DNA of 53,472 nt from Lingula anatina (lineage: Eukaryota > Brachiopoda > Lingulata > Lingulida > Lingulidae). The notes under the pieces are model-generated. The model was not told the DNA's origin, ran no database searches, and saw only the letters and a program-made list of their open reading frames with translations. The translations under genes were made by a program, and so were the position numbers. The stretch covers positions 661,892 to 715,363 of the forward strand of contig NW_019775980.1 in NCBI RefSeq assembly GCF_001039355.2, read 5' to 3'. Shown one piece after another: positions 24,865 through 42,400 of the stretch. Each line of letters opens with the position of its first letter. The first letter of the stretch is position 1.

Positions 24865-26767
24865 TCAGATTTTCAAGGTTACATTGACGGGTATCTATTT
24901 TTTTCTGTCGGAAGACAGTCAAAAATGGAGGATGGATCAACAAAGATAATTTGGAAGACTGTCAGAAAATATCTCTGGATCCGACCCTGCTGCTGATAGA
25001 TGGGTCATATAGTTGACACATGCTTTGAAGCATATACTATCTAATCCAGAAGTAGACAGCTAAGTGTAAACCCCAAGTTTCTTTCTCTAAATATCTCTGC
25101 AGTGGATAAGTTGGACTGGGCCTTGTGATTTAACTCAAGTTTGTATGTTATCTAATCACAAGATGTTTTATATCCGTATACACAGTAGTATACTGTACTA
25201 GTACTTCTGTTAGTCACTTCAAGATGAACAAAGTTTAATGACCGTGTAGTACAGGTATAATACTGATTGTCCATTTGTCCATTAGCCATAATCAAACAAA
25301 GTATTACAAGTCCACAAGGTCAAATAATGGGCTGTACTGGTTATCAGTATCATACCTAAGTCTATTGTTGAGTATCTTCTCATATTTCATTATTGCTATG
25401 ACAGTTCTAAGATCTTCTTTGGTATTTGTGCATCCCTGATGCATATTTATGTCTTATTTTCAAACCAGTGTCATTAACATATTAGCATCAGTAAAGATGA
25501 TCTGGTTCACTTGGAATCATTATCTTAAAATATTTTGATAAACTCGATCTTTTCTGTTTGAAAGGAATTCACACTTCTAAAATATTGTTTTCAGTATATG
25601 TTTGAAGGGGACTTTTAAAGAAATTTGACACCTGTCCCGAAAATTCACATACACATACATACATACATTCAAATACACACATTTTAGTTTTGTAAACTTA
25701 TGATGAAAGAAAAAAAAAAGATTTAAAAGAACGAAATCAAATGTGGAATTATTTATTTAGATAATATGTCCTATTTTATTCAGTCTTCTTATCATAATGG
25801 CTTTTTTGTTTTCCTTTTATATTTATGGTTTAGTCATAAGTACTAGTACGGCCTAGTGATAGCATAAACCATATCATGAATTGACAGCCTGGTATCTAGG
25901 TTTCTTTTCCACATGAGGTTGCATGAATGATAATTATTTCTGTTTTTATGATAACAACTGTAGGGGTCATAAATCATATGTGCTGTTAAGTTGTTCATGA
26001 CCTGCAAGTCCAGTTGTCTGGTTTATTTTAATTGTCATGCAAGAATATTTCCATATTTAATTTCATATATTTCATATATATATCACCATGGACTTTTGTT
26101 GCCTATTTGAACACGAGCTGTATAGAGTCTTTCACACTGTGTAGTTACATTAGTTTTTTTTTTTTTTGCAAATTTGGTGTTGAGTAATATTAATTTATCA
26201 AAGGAGATTTAATGGCTTCAGTTTTAGAAATTTTATCAACCTATTTTGTTTAGGTTGAATCTTATGGCTTAATATCTCCCAGACTGTCTACTCATTTTCT
26301 AATTTTGAGGTGATGATTTAATAAATCATGTGGTCACCATAAATATGTCATCATTAATGTGCTTTGATGAAGTATTTTATTACACATCAACAGTTAATAG
26401 AAAGTGCAGTGATTTCTTCATAGCACAAGAATGACACCCGCCCTTCTATATTTTTCTGATGAAAATCTTGCCTTTATATCCTCTTACAATCAATGAATCA
26501 ACAAGTATCTGCAGGCAGTGTGCCTTGAGGCAGACTGGTAGTTATGGTTGTCATGACATGTTGCTTGGCAACAGGGAAAGAAGACATGCAATTCTCACCT
26601 ATATATCATAATTTCAGAGCCTGAAAATATTATGTGAAGGGTCTATAGCAAAGCTAGCAAGGGCACTTTCACTTCACTTCATTTATCTTCCATTGATGAG
26701 CTGTTTGAAAACCCTTTTGGTCTCGTGTAGTGGTGCTGAATTGATTGTCTTATTTTGTTTGATTCAG

Positions 26768-26789
26768 GGATTCTTCCAGCAGCACCACC
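26768..26789 (+). other. 5' UTR part of myosin VI exon carrying the start codon
   Basis: A good acceptor (TTTGATTCAG) ends at 26767. The exon runs through CACCACC directly into the ATG, a near-perfect Kozak context. There is therefore at least one upstream non-coding exon; a donor at 24099 is a candidate for its end. Confidence 0.6.
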
Positions 26790-31539
<4,750 letters not shown>

Positions 31540-32614
31540 GTATGTAGCTAGTTACAGAGTGGGTGGGGAAGTAAATCTATACATAATATCTGTATTCAGC
31601 AAATGTGAAATTTCTACGATTTAGCTGCTCCAGATCTTTTAAATTCTTTTTCTTTTGGCTCTTCAACAAATGAATACTTCCAATTTTGTTTCATACTACT
31701 TTCCATCACACTTCAGAATCGGTGTTTATTGCTTAAACAGATATTTGAATAAGTTAGTGAATGTCTTTCAGTTGAAAGGAAATATTTCAAAATCGAAGGT
31801 GAGTTATTTTAAGCAAGGGTTCCCATATTAGCCATGTGTACTAACACCTACTTTGAACTCATCCATCCCCCCCCCCCAATCCCCCTACTTGGTGTATACT
31901 TGGGGAACCACTGGTACATCACCAATTGTTATAGTAATGGGTCTTTCTGCATGTGTCAGCCCAATGGGCTTAAAACTTGAATTATTCAGGATAGTAGGAA
32001 TTGTATGAAGTCTAGAAAGAATAAGGTGAAACATGAAGGTAAGTACTAGTCCTTGCATGCAAAGACCTTAGAATAAAAGAAGATGGTTAAAAGTAAGGGG
32101 TTAAGCAGCACATGTGCCACAGTGTAGGTTCATATATATCCAGGAAGACTGACAATCCACCTGGTTGAGATTTAAATTTAGTACAAAATTCTCAATTTTA
32201 TGTGTAAGGTTGTTCAAAAGTTTTATTTATTCAGGATTTCTGAATGTTTGAATAGATTTTACAGATTATAGGTAATATTTGTTTAATTTGATTTATACAT
32301 GCTATATGTGTGAAGAACAGTTTGGTAGAGTTTAAAGATTTCTACTCATTTTTAATGGTGTTGATACACATTGATGATCATCTCTGCCATGAAGGTTATT
32401 TTTTTACCTTTGTTAATTTATTAGTAAACAGCCTAACTTGGCTAGCTTTGGATAGATTTTAATAAAATTTACAGGATATGCCACAAATGAACTGACTAAG
32501 ACCGCATTCTCAACGAATTGAGCCAGGCTTTACAAATCCTGAGACTAAAAATGGCGGACGTACATGAAAGAAAAACCGCCTAATCTTTTAATAGTCTCTC
32601 CGCCTCTCACACGC
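31540..32614. other. AT-rich stretch after the last myosin VI exon seen
   Basis: No further myosin exon (the expected YLK..GS..DPLLDD block) is recognised. No gene start is seen either. The sequence changes character near 32500, where a CpG-richer mobile-element cluster begins. Confidence 0.5.
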
Positions 32615-32939
32615 CTCCCCACACGTCGTCCCTGCGGGGTACAGTAATTAAATCTCGGCTCCGTTCGCCATGCGGAAGCTACCTGAGAAATATTAAGTGC
32701 GCATGCTCATCAGTTAAACTCGTGTTGTAGAAAGCATGGCGGCTGAAGGCGATCGAAGGAAAAAAGCTCTTCTGTTCTATTATCTTTCAAAACAGAGACG
32801 AAAAAGGAATGCATTGGCCCGTAGAGCAGCAATGAATCGACTATCTACGGAGATAATATCACCAGAGATATTCACGGAGATATTCATGTTCGGAGCCGAG
32901 ATTTAATTACTGTACCCCGCAGGGACGACGTGTGGGGAG
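32615..32939. mobile_element. Fold-back element with perfect 49-bp inverted arms
   Basis: The arms 32615-32663 and 32891-32939 are exact reverse complements over 49 bases; the left arm begins CTCCCCACACGTCGTC. They enclose 227 bp that is GC-richer than its surroundings and contains a 56-codon frame (32736-32906). The element looks young, since the arms have not diverged. Target duplications were not identified. The class is uncertain; a non-autonomous DNA transposon that kept the 5' end of its transposase gene is one reading. Confidence 0.7.
32736..32906 (+). CDS. Small basic ORF inside the fold-back element
   Basis: Fifty-six codons start MAAEGDRRKK, contain the basic segment KQRRKRNALARRA, and the stop falls inside the right inverted arm. 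The very basic N-terminal sort of helix resembles the start of Harbinger-type transposases or their Myb-like partners, but that resemblance is impressionistic. It has no upstream gene context and may be a remnant. Confidence 0.35.
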   Translation: MAAEGDRRKKALLFYYLSKQRRKRNALARRAAMNRLSTEIISPEIFTEIFMFGAEI

Positions 32940-33066
32940 AGCAGTTGCCCACACCCTTTATGTGGGAGGACGACGGTTCAAGACCGTACCGAAACATATC
33001 AGTCTTTAATAAACGGTACCCGCTGCCTCCCCGCTTGGTACTGTTGTTGTTGTTGTTGTTCTTTTT
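32918..33066 (+). mobile_element. Possible tRNA-derived SINE with TTG tail
   Basis: A T-arm-like hairpin lies at about 32984-32998 (ACGG, loop TTCAAGA, CCGT) with a B-box-like GGTTCAAGACC. An anticodon-arm-like hairpin precedes it at about 32948-32966 (CCCACA, seven-base loop, TGTGGG). A TTG repeat with a T-rich end closes the unit at about 33045-33066. These are features of tRNA-headed SINEs. No acceptor stem or A-box is convincing, and the unit overlaps the right arm of the fold-back element. Confidence 0.35.
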
Positions 33067-33362
33067 CTCATAATGTGCGAAGTCAAAAATTCCTTGATAT
33101 TGGGTCATGGTGACTCTTTTGTAGAGATAAATCAAGAATGAATGGATGCGTGAATGGAGTCAATTGTGACTGTCCTGTGGGGTCTAGGGCTTGACTCTAA
33201 TTGAGAGTTATTTTAGGCACCACTGCTGGACTCCAAGTTTGGAGTCACTTGGACTCTGATTTTATTCTCAGTGATTCTCAAAAATTAAGAATATTGGGCA
33301 TGATTAAAGACCGTTTCCACTTTATTCTCACGTTAGAAAAAGAAGATCCATTTATATTTCAG

Positions 33363-33476
33363 ACATCGATGAATGCGCCATTCAACCATGTAAAAACGGG
33401 GCCACGTGTTATGATGGTGTGAACTCCTACATCTGTATGTGTCCGCCTGGATATACTGGACAGACGTGTGACACCG
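33363..33476 (+). CDS. cbEGF exon 1
   Basis: A 114-bp symmetric phase-1 exon encodes one EGF module with DIDEC at the start, CKNGATC in the middle and [10 protein letters not shown] at the end. The pattern C-x-D-x4-Y-x-C is the Asp/Asn beta-hydroxylation consensus of calcium-binding EGF domains. Acceptor ATTTCAG and donor GTCAGT are good. About 75 bases of upstream intron are shared with exon 2. Confidence 0.9.
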
Positions 33477-36400
33477 GTCAGTATTAAGCCATTTGCACGG
33501 CCTTAGCGAGTCATCACCCCTCTCACTTCTCTACATCCCCAAAACAGGGGTACGAGTAGGACATGAAATGTGAAATAGACCAGTGCTCATATGTAACACG
33601 CGGGAGGGAAACCTAGGCACCGTTATTTAATATTTAACTATTTTGTTATTATCTTAAAACTATTCCCCCTAAGTATTTTCAAGACCATACGTACTTAGAA
33701 TAAAGGGGTGTACTAGTGTATGCTTTATTTTGCATGTAAGAATTACAGATACATGGACCTTAAAAAGGTTTTAAACATTCTGAAAAATAAGACCGTTTAT
33801 ATTACCCAATTACGTACCCGTTTGGCATGTAACCTCTGCTTTATTACGTGGCTTGTCACAGATTCAGATCGGTTTAAATTAATGCTTGGGCTGGAGCAGA
33901 GAAAGGCCAATGAGTTAATTACGATACCATTTGACGCATTTTAGAAATGTGAGGATATTGGACATGATTAAAGACCGTTTCCACTTTATTATCACGTTCC
34001 AAATTTTCATTTCAGACATCGATGAATGTACCAGTCAACCCTGTAAAAACGGGTTTACGTGTAAGGATGGTGTAAACTCCTACAGCTGTGTGTGTCCACC
34101 TGGATATACGGGGCAGACATGTGACTTAGGTCAGTATTAAGCCATGCTGAGCACTGCAGCACTGCTTGATTATCTACAGTAGTAATAATAATTATGTTTC
34201 CGTTGTATGACGTTTTAAAAATGTTTTAATACCTATCCTGTGAATAGAAGGGGGCGAATAAACCATGGAGAGCCGTCTAAATCCCTTCAAAATTCGAACG
34301 CAAAAACACAATAGTTTAGGCGTAATAACACAATACCTTAGGAGAGTGAACCCCATGACGCCGGTATCTGTGATCCAGCGCGACAATCCGCTGTAACTAA
34401 GTGTAATTAATAGCAGAAGTTCCCCATTGTTTGTTGTGGCAATAGGATTATAGATGTAGGAGGCTTGAACCAATGCTACCGCGAGCCACTAAACCGTCTC
34501 CCGTCGTGAATTGTCCTTTTGTTCACTAGTTAGGCACGCGCAGCTGGTTATCTTTTTAGAGTTGCTTACAAACTGCTAGTAAAATATGTTAACAGTTATT
34601 TCATTCAATATGAATTTTCCGTTGTCAAAAATTGAACTAAGTATTGTTTGTTTGATTAACATGCATGAGCGTCAGCATCAACCTCAAAAAATTCTTATTG
34701 CTTTAATTTTTAAATGTTCAATTTATTTATAAACTTACTGATTCAAGTATTTATAAAACATGAACGATAATAAATGAGGAATAAGGAATGAAACAGCGAA
34801 TAGCATTTTCAAAAAGGAACAATATATGGCAAATATATTACCTATACTATACTTATATTATAATATTTAAATTAAATGATGTACATTGACAGAGGCGCAA
34901 GGACAATTCAACTCCAACGTGCAACAGGGGGATCTATGACATTGTGATCACACAATACATGAGAGTACGGTTAATTTACAGTGTAAATCATCAGTTAAAA
35001 AAGGAGGGGGTCTTACTGTAGCTCGCTATCTATTGTTAAATGCAACTGTTATTATCTCTCAAACAAGCTTAAACCATGCCCATACAATTACTGAGTCTCC
35101 GGCTGCCGTGCAGAAACGCCATGTCGAACATATTCTGTTAGATTTACAGTGTATACTAGCGACTTGTTAAGAATGCATACATGCGACACCTGAAGAAAAA
35201 CAATTTTAATTATAAATATTATAAAAATATGCAACTGATCTATTTGTTGTAATTGCACGGTACCTATAACTAGACCTATGTCCTAACTCAGTAGTTAGGA
35301 ATAGGATGCATGGACAAAAAGCTTCTATTCAACTCGCTTAGACCTTGGACATAAAAAAGAAAGACCTTCTGTTATTATGTCCAAGCTTAGACCTAGGGCG
35401 TGTTGTTGCTATCATTCGAGGAAACACCTTCACTGAACCCTCTACCTGAAGTCCCCTTAGCTGAAACAAAAAATGTCCCTTGAACCCCTTTTTAATGGTA
35501 AAATGATGTGTGATTTAATTGAACGTCTTTGATAGAAATATTTTAAAGGATAATAATCATATAAAAATCCATTTCTCGAATTCTGAAGATCCAGCACTTA
35601 ATCTATACACTACAGTTATGTTTTAATCGATCCCCGTCATTTAAAAATTATAAAAACAATCTATTAGTAGACAAAAAGCGTTTTAGTAAACCTCACCTCA
35701 ATATGCATAAACGAAGCAACAGATCTAGGTCACGTGGTACTGTGACGACAATCACGATAAAGGTCTATGAGACTCAACTGAGCTGCATGGTGCATACTGT
35801 ACAGACGGAGAAGTTAAGGAAAGTTGTGTTGAACGGAGTTGAGGAATTTTCGTTATGCCTCGGTGTGTTGCCGTGGGATTCACCAAAATTGCAGCTCTCT
35901 TTGACAATCTTTCTTTGTCTGTGACGGTCTTCCGTGACTTACTAACTTCGGTGACAATAGTTGCGATGCTCTAGATCATGGTCACCTCAGGTGGTTTAGA
36001 TCATATCAAGAGCTGGTAGTCTTTCAGATTAACTGTCATCAGTTGGCAAACTTACTGATTGCTGATGCATTTTAAATGCATTGTAGTTGACCAAAAGCTC
36101 GTTTACAACAAACCTGTTAATTATGCACCGCTGCACTTCCCAACCCAGGTAATAACAGGTATCAAAATCGTCTTGGTGGGCTTTCATATTTTTCAAAATA
36201 TCTCATTTATTTCATGGGGTGATTTTATTGGTATTTGTAAATGACGTTTAATATCAATATTTAAACAATTGAGTTCAAACACCGTCGCGAACATTAATAA
36301 AAGTAATTGCTCTCAGGGTAACTTGAAGCATGCGTATGCCCAGGCATTACTTCCGTGGAAGAAAACGTGTTGAAGAACAAACAGAAAAAAAGAGCGGTAT

Positions 36401-39400
36401 ATTAAAGAAAAAAATAGGAACTTATGTACTAAAATGGTTCGTAATCCTAATTCGTTTATGCTTTGAGGATTTGTTTCTGAATGTTATTTCATCTGAAGTA
36501 TAAAATAATTTAAAAGATTTATCATTTTATACCTTGAAATACAAGTTCTGCGTCTGTACACAAAACTTTTTGCAAATTTGTATGCTTTGTCAAACCCAAA
36601 AACATGTAGCAGATCAAGGTAAAAGAGCATTGTTTGCTATAAGTAGCATGGGAAAAATCATTACTTGAATGTTTACTAAATGTGCAGTTTTACATACGTG
36701 AGTATAAAAAATATAAAAATTCCAAGCACGCACAGCAAAATGTAGACTAACGCAAAACATCAAGAACAGCGTAATCTCAGCAAATGTGCCCCATATAGTA
36801 GCTTAATTTCCATTAATAATAAAATCATCATTTAAGTCAAAAATTTTCTGTCGATTTAATAAATGTTCTAATTTATCCAGAACGGTATATTTATTTAAGA
36901 GGAGGCTAACTGAAATATAGTTTTATTATTTGTTTATTTTGTATTTGAAAATTGCCCATGTCACCCTGTTAATTAGAAGGTCTAAGCTGGATCAAGTCCG
37001 TGCTAAAATTCCTATGAAGCTGTGCAGGAAAAATTCTTCCTTTGTTTCTCTAGCTCCTCAATAAACCCGGTGTTCAGATTTTATCTAGTACCCCCAGGTC
37101 TGCGGGAGCTGCTCTTTGAAACTAAAGCACAGGTAGATTTTTACCTGAGATAAATATCGCCAGCCATTTAACCCTCTAATTAAGAGGTAAAGGAAGTTCC
37201 AGTTAGATGGATGATTAAGATGGGACTTGTAAAGGTAACGGGCATCGTTTACCTCAGTTTAAGAAAAGTATCCAAGACGGAGTGTCAGCGGTTTAATAAA
37301 ATTAATTGAATTTCACAAATAACATGGCCCTCATATGCAATAATCCACAGTACCCTTTACTCATTCAAATGCAGTGTTTTATACAACTTGGGATAACCAT
37401 AATTAAATGCTCGTTAAAGAATTGACTAGACGGGAATGGTTTTACACAGCTTCATGAGGATTTAGATCCCTCGGGTAAGAGATTTGAATGAGTATTAACT
37501 TTTATCAGAAGCCAGAGAAGTCATCTTAAAGGTAGACAATGCAGCTCAGTTTGACAGCTAAGCACGCTCTGTTCTCCAGTGGCTCGATTGTCGTCATCGG
37601 ACCACGTGACCACGTAGCTCATTAACTCCCAGGCCGAGCAAATAGGACGTTTTTTAAAGCCAAAAATTTACAAAATGAGCTTTTAATTTGTGTATTTGGA
37701 TAAAGATATCGTTAGTTGGGCATGTTTTCTGAAGAATATGTTCCGTTGAGGCCATTCTGACGGTATGAAGCAAATCCTTTAAGTGACAATAACCGAACCT
37801 TGTGCTGATTATTTATTATAGTGTTTTTATGACATATGCTTTACATATTTGATAGTGAAACACTCCTCGGCTTTAATGAATCACATGACGTTAACTATGT
37901 CTCCACCTTCCATGCCTCCCGAAAAAAAACTGCTTCTTTTAATTTCGAAATTAATTGTTTTTAAGACAAGAAGATCATTAACCCTTTTACGACTCAGTCA
38001 TTGTACAGCTTGTTGTAATCGATATTAAAAAAAATTGTACTCCGCTTTTCAGTGTTCATCCTGGTGCTTTCATCGGGTATACCTCAGGTTGAGGTATGAT
38101 TACGTCGCTAGCCTAAATCCATATGTTACTAGAATATATTTAAGTACACGTAAAGCTTTGTAAAGTCCCTATTGTCACACATCATAGATACTGAATTTTG
38201 TCTTGAATGAAAAAACACCCGTAACTTATCGTTTTGTGCTTAAACCTTTCATAACTTCGACCGAGGTATGATATACAGTGTAGTGTAGCTACTATGACAT
38301 TCCTCAGCTTCTAAATGATAAACGAGTAAAAGCAGCAGCGGCGGTTTAAATGATCGTTATCTCGGTTCCTTTTTTTTTTTTTTTTTTTTTTTTTTTTGAC
38401 AGCAACATAGACCTTGTTTGAGGAGAAAGTCACACAAAGACTGACGTTGTTTTGTCTGGTCCTTGCATTACAATGAAAGAGCATGGTACTGTTGAAAAAG
38501 GTGAATTTTTGCATACAAGTAGCAGATGATAAGATATAAGCGAAACAGTGCACCAAATCGATGATGCTCTGGATCAATAAGACGCAAAGCAGACAGACTT
38601 TGACAGAAAGATTGTTATTCGAGACATCCAACGCATTTAGGGGAAATTTAGCAATTAAACAAAACTGACTAATAGCTAAGATCGTTCCTATTTAATCAAA
38701 TTGTCCAATATTTCCCATTCAGACATCGATGAATGCGCCAGTCTCCCATGTACAAACGGGGCTACGTGTAAGGATGGTGTGAACTCCTACAGCTGTGTAT
38801 GTCCACCTGGATACACGGGACAGACGTGTGACATAGGTCAGTGTTAAGAGAAGTATACAGGGTGTATCAAAAAAAGTGGTGTGCATTGAAGCATGACTTC
38901 CCTACGAACCTATATTTGCATTAACATTTGTTATATGAAATAAAATTTTTAAATTCAAATTTAAGTGTTAACTTTTTTTGATACACCGTGTATCTATGCA
39001 CCAAACTCTTAGTATTTCGCAGGAGGACTGGGGGGGGGGGGTAGACCTGTTATGTAATTATGACGTGACCAACATCGATTACAAAATATTACATAATAAA
39101 ATGTTACGTAATGTTATATTATTATATAATGTTATGAAATATTACGCAATGTTGATTATATTACGTATTATTGCATTGATACACTTACCTTACTTGCAAG
39201 AAGTTACCCCCTGGAAAAAATATTGTTTTCTTGACCGATTTCCAGTTTACGTTGTGAAGATCGCACATGGTTGGAAAATCAAATACTCAGACATGCGTCG
39301 CCCCCACGCCAGGAGAATAAAAGGTGTACTTACGACACAAGGTCGTGTCTCGAAAATTAACGAAGAGCGTGCAACCTGTGCAACAATTTCCAAAAAATTC

Positions 39401-42400
39401 GAATTTTGCTTAATTCAGCTTTAAATTTGCCTCCAAAAGGCAAGAAAAAAACTTAGAGAGCAGGGAGGAGAATGGAAAAGGGACAAAGAAGAAGAAAGAA
39501 AGGGTGAACAGTAGGCAAAACCAAGGACGTATATTGAAAGGACTGGCAACGCGCAGCGGGGTGCTTAAACTTTGGTCCCTGATTGGTTCGTATGAATAGC
39601 TAGGAGATGACAATAGAGAAGCATCCTTAAGCCTAGGTCCCAACTACGTTTTCGCCGCACGGTTTTTAGGTTACTTGCGTCCGGCTAGGACGTAGCTAGA
39701 TCGCACGTAGCGGCTGTTGATCATGTCGAAGAGTTTCTACGTGCTGTTTGCGTCCTCCAAAAGTCGCACGATGGACGTGCTCCTCACGCACGAACTCCCA
39801 CGTTTTCCCCATTTTTTGGCCGTAGACCACACGTAGCAGCCTGTACGTTTGGTTGGGACCTAGGCTTTACTTGATNCGTGCTCCTCACGCACGAACTCCC
39901 GCGTTTTCCCCATTTTTTGGCCGTAGACCACACGTAGCAGCCTGTACGTTTGGTTGGGACCTAGGCTTTACTTGATTCCCTCCCTGCGATCTAGCTGCGT
40001 CCTAGACGGACGCAAGGAACCTTAAAACCGTGCGTCCAAAACGTAGTTGGGACCTAGGCTTTACTCCGGTCACGCGGTCACGCTATCTCCGCAGTTTGTA
40101 GTTGACTTGGTGTCCAGGCGGCCTTTTAGGTGTGCGCGTGAGAGATTTTTTGCATGATATTTCCTGCACACAAGAAGATGAGGATAGTTACTTCTTGATT
40201 TAGAAACAATAAATACTCATTGAAAGGTATGTAAGAATTTTATGGTTAAGCTCAGTTGATTAAGAGAGATATAACGATCTTTTCCGCGGCTACTTGAGAG
40301 CTGAAACACAAGCGATATGGATGATCGACTTAGCAGTTAGAATATTCGGGAAAAAATATTTTTGCATGAGATACGTTGAGAAAGAAATAATTTACGATGA
40401 AAAAGATAATGTGGATTAGAGTGCTGTGGCAGAGAAACATTTTTCTTTCTTGTCAAGTAAACAGTCCCAAAAACCATTACTGACATGCGGACGGTTCCGC
40501 CATGTTGGGATTTTACATTTTATAAAATTTTGATAAAAGGGTTCGTTTTTATGTCTTTTTAGGTGATTACCTAATGACATCGTCAAATTTAAGTTGCTGT
40601 ATATCTCTGCAACATAGATGTATAGGAAACGGACAGGTATACCGCTAACCTCGTAAGCAATTTTATTTGGCATCGACCCTGGCTTTACTATACCCTCTAC
40701 CAGGGCGCGTGATAGACCGTCCACGTGGGAATCATTGGGATAAAGCCTCGCGAAGTCTCTAATAATCTCTCACGAAATTACAGAAGAGAGAAATTTCCAG
40801 CCTGGACTCAACCATTTTGGGAAATAAATCCCAAATCATGTGAGATACACGTACACTTGATCTGGAGCCGATCAGTTATACAAAAATTAGTTTCACATCA
40901 ATAATGTATGAGCTCAATTTCACAAACCCACCTTTAACGCTAAAATTACCACCTGTAGAAGTCTCATTTTTATTTTAAATCCTTTTTGTCGCGTAAAGAA
41001 AATTTTCCTCCATCTAGGAATGACACATTCAATTCACAGTCTTGTGCACAAAACAGTAGTTCTTGCAATTTCTGTATTCCAGCGTCGTTTTTTTCTTTTT
41101 TGGCACATTATTGCTTATATACCTGTACCAGGTAGAGAAAAGCTTAAACAGGGAAATGAAAACACGTTATTGTACTTAGTATGATTCTAAATAAAATGTC
41201 ATAAATACATATTTTTGTTTATATCTTTGTCTATTACATGAAGCCAACGAATAGTAAACTGAAAGTTTAAATTTTTCATTATTTATATAATTTATTTTTA
41301 GTCTAAGAAAAAAATGGTTTAACCCGGGACTAATTGCAAAAAAATTGTAGTATGGTTTTTTTGAGTCTTTGAGTGGTCCATATGATCATATTAAAAATCT
41401 AGAAAAATCCAAGTAGTGGAAAAGGTATTTTTTCGCTAAAATCAAAAATGGCCGCCAGCACAGAGATCTACAGTCAGTAGGTGCAAATTTGCTCCAGGTG
41501 GTTTCAACAAAAGCTTGTAAAAATGGTACAAAATGCATAAAGGGATGTTGTGCCACTTCTCTCCAAATAAATCAAATGCAGATAGCCTCAACAAAATACA
41601 AAATGGCCGCCTAAACTAAAATGGCGGCTACAAATTACCAAATTTGAAGTAAAAAATTGAATAAAAAATAAGCTCAAAAGTACATTTATGGTCTTTTACT
41701 ACTTACTGTTGTAGTGCTAGATTGGCCAGGACATAAAGACTTAAATAAAATGATATAAAAGGAGATCTTTATCCAATTCATGTACCAAAATAAACTCGCC
41801 TGAGGGAAACAACATTATTTCCTACTTAAAAAGTATTGCCGTCCTGTCCCTACACTTAGTTTAATGTCTTATTCCTTTTGAATCTTAGTTAAAAATAACT
41901 GACCATTCAATTAGTACCTAACTGTCTTCACCAGGGATGACCTAAGTTTCACTTCAAAAACAAGAAAATGACATTGCGAGCAATTATGGCTTTGGGACAA
42001 GGCTCAGAAGATTATGATCATGTGATGTGCGCTTCAGATAAACTTTTTTTTTTTATTTAAATGAAATATGGAGGTCTGCATCACCTGGAACTTGGATTAT
42101 TTTAACTCCAACACCTTCCAACTTCTCACCAAGGAAATAAATGAACTTGTTTGTTTTCTTTGTTGGTAATTTTTTTCTTTTCCACGCTGCAGCTTCGTCT
42201 CATCTGTGAAGACGATAGCTGTGCTCATACTGTTAATTGGATCAAACTAGGAGTGCAGAACCATAGCTTAGTAGAGGGGACATCAAAGATGATCCCTTTA
42301 TAATGCTACACTATAGCTCTCCTATATTTCCATTGTGTGCAACACATTCCAACAGTCCAAGGTGTGTGATGAAGAAGTACCACACCATCTAAAATGTACT

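Larger units (their letters stand above)
22975..26767. other. Intergenic region / probable 5' flank of myosin VI
   Basis: No convincing exon is seen apart from a possible non-coding first exon of myosin VI. A clean donor follows AACTTG at 24099 (GTAAGT). The preceding 80 bases are less AT-rich than the surroundings and contain CACGTG at 24005-24010. The rest is AT-rich, with a TA microsatellite and one strong short hairpin at 24838-24864. The short reading frames in it have no family resemblance. Confidence 0.4.

Noticed and set aside
32984-32998. A functional tRNA gene
   Set aside because: A T-arm-like hairpin exists, but no acceptor stem or standard D-arm could be assembled; at best it is a SINE head.
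38978-39424. 148-codon plus-strand frame after cbEGF exon 3
   Set aside because: It starts inside the mariner-like MITE, runs through AT-rich sequence, and shows no domain, composition or splice signals of a real gene.
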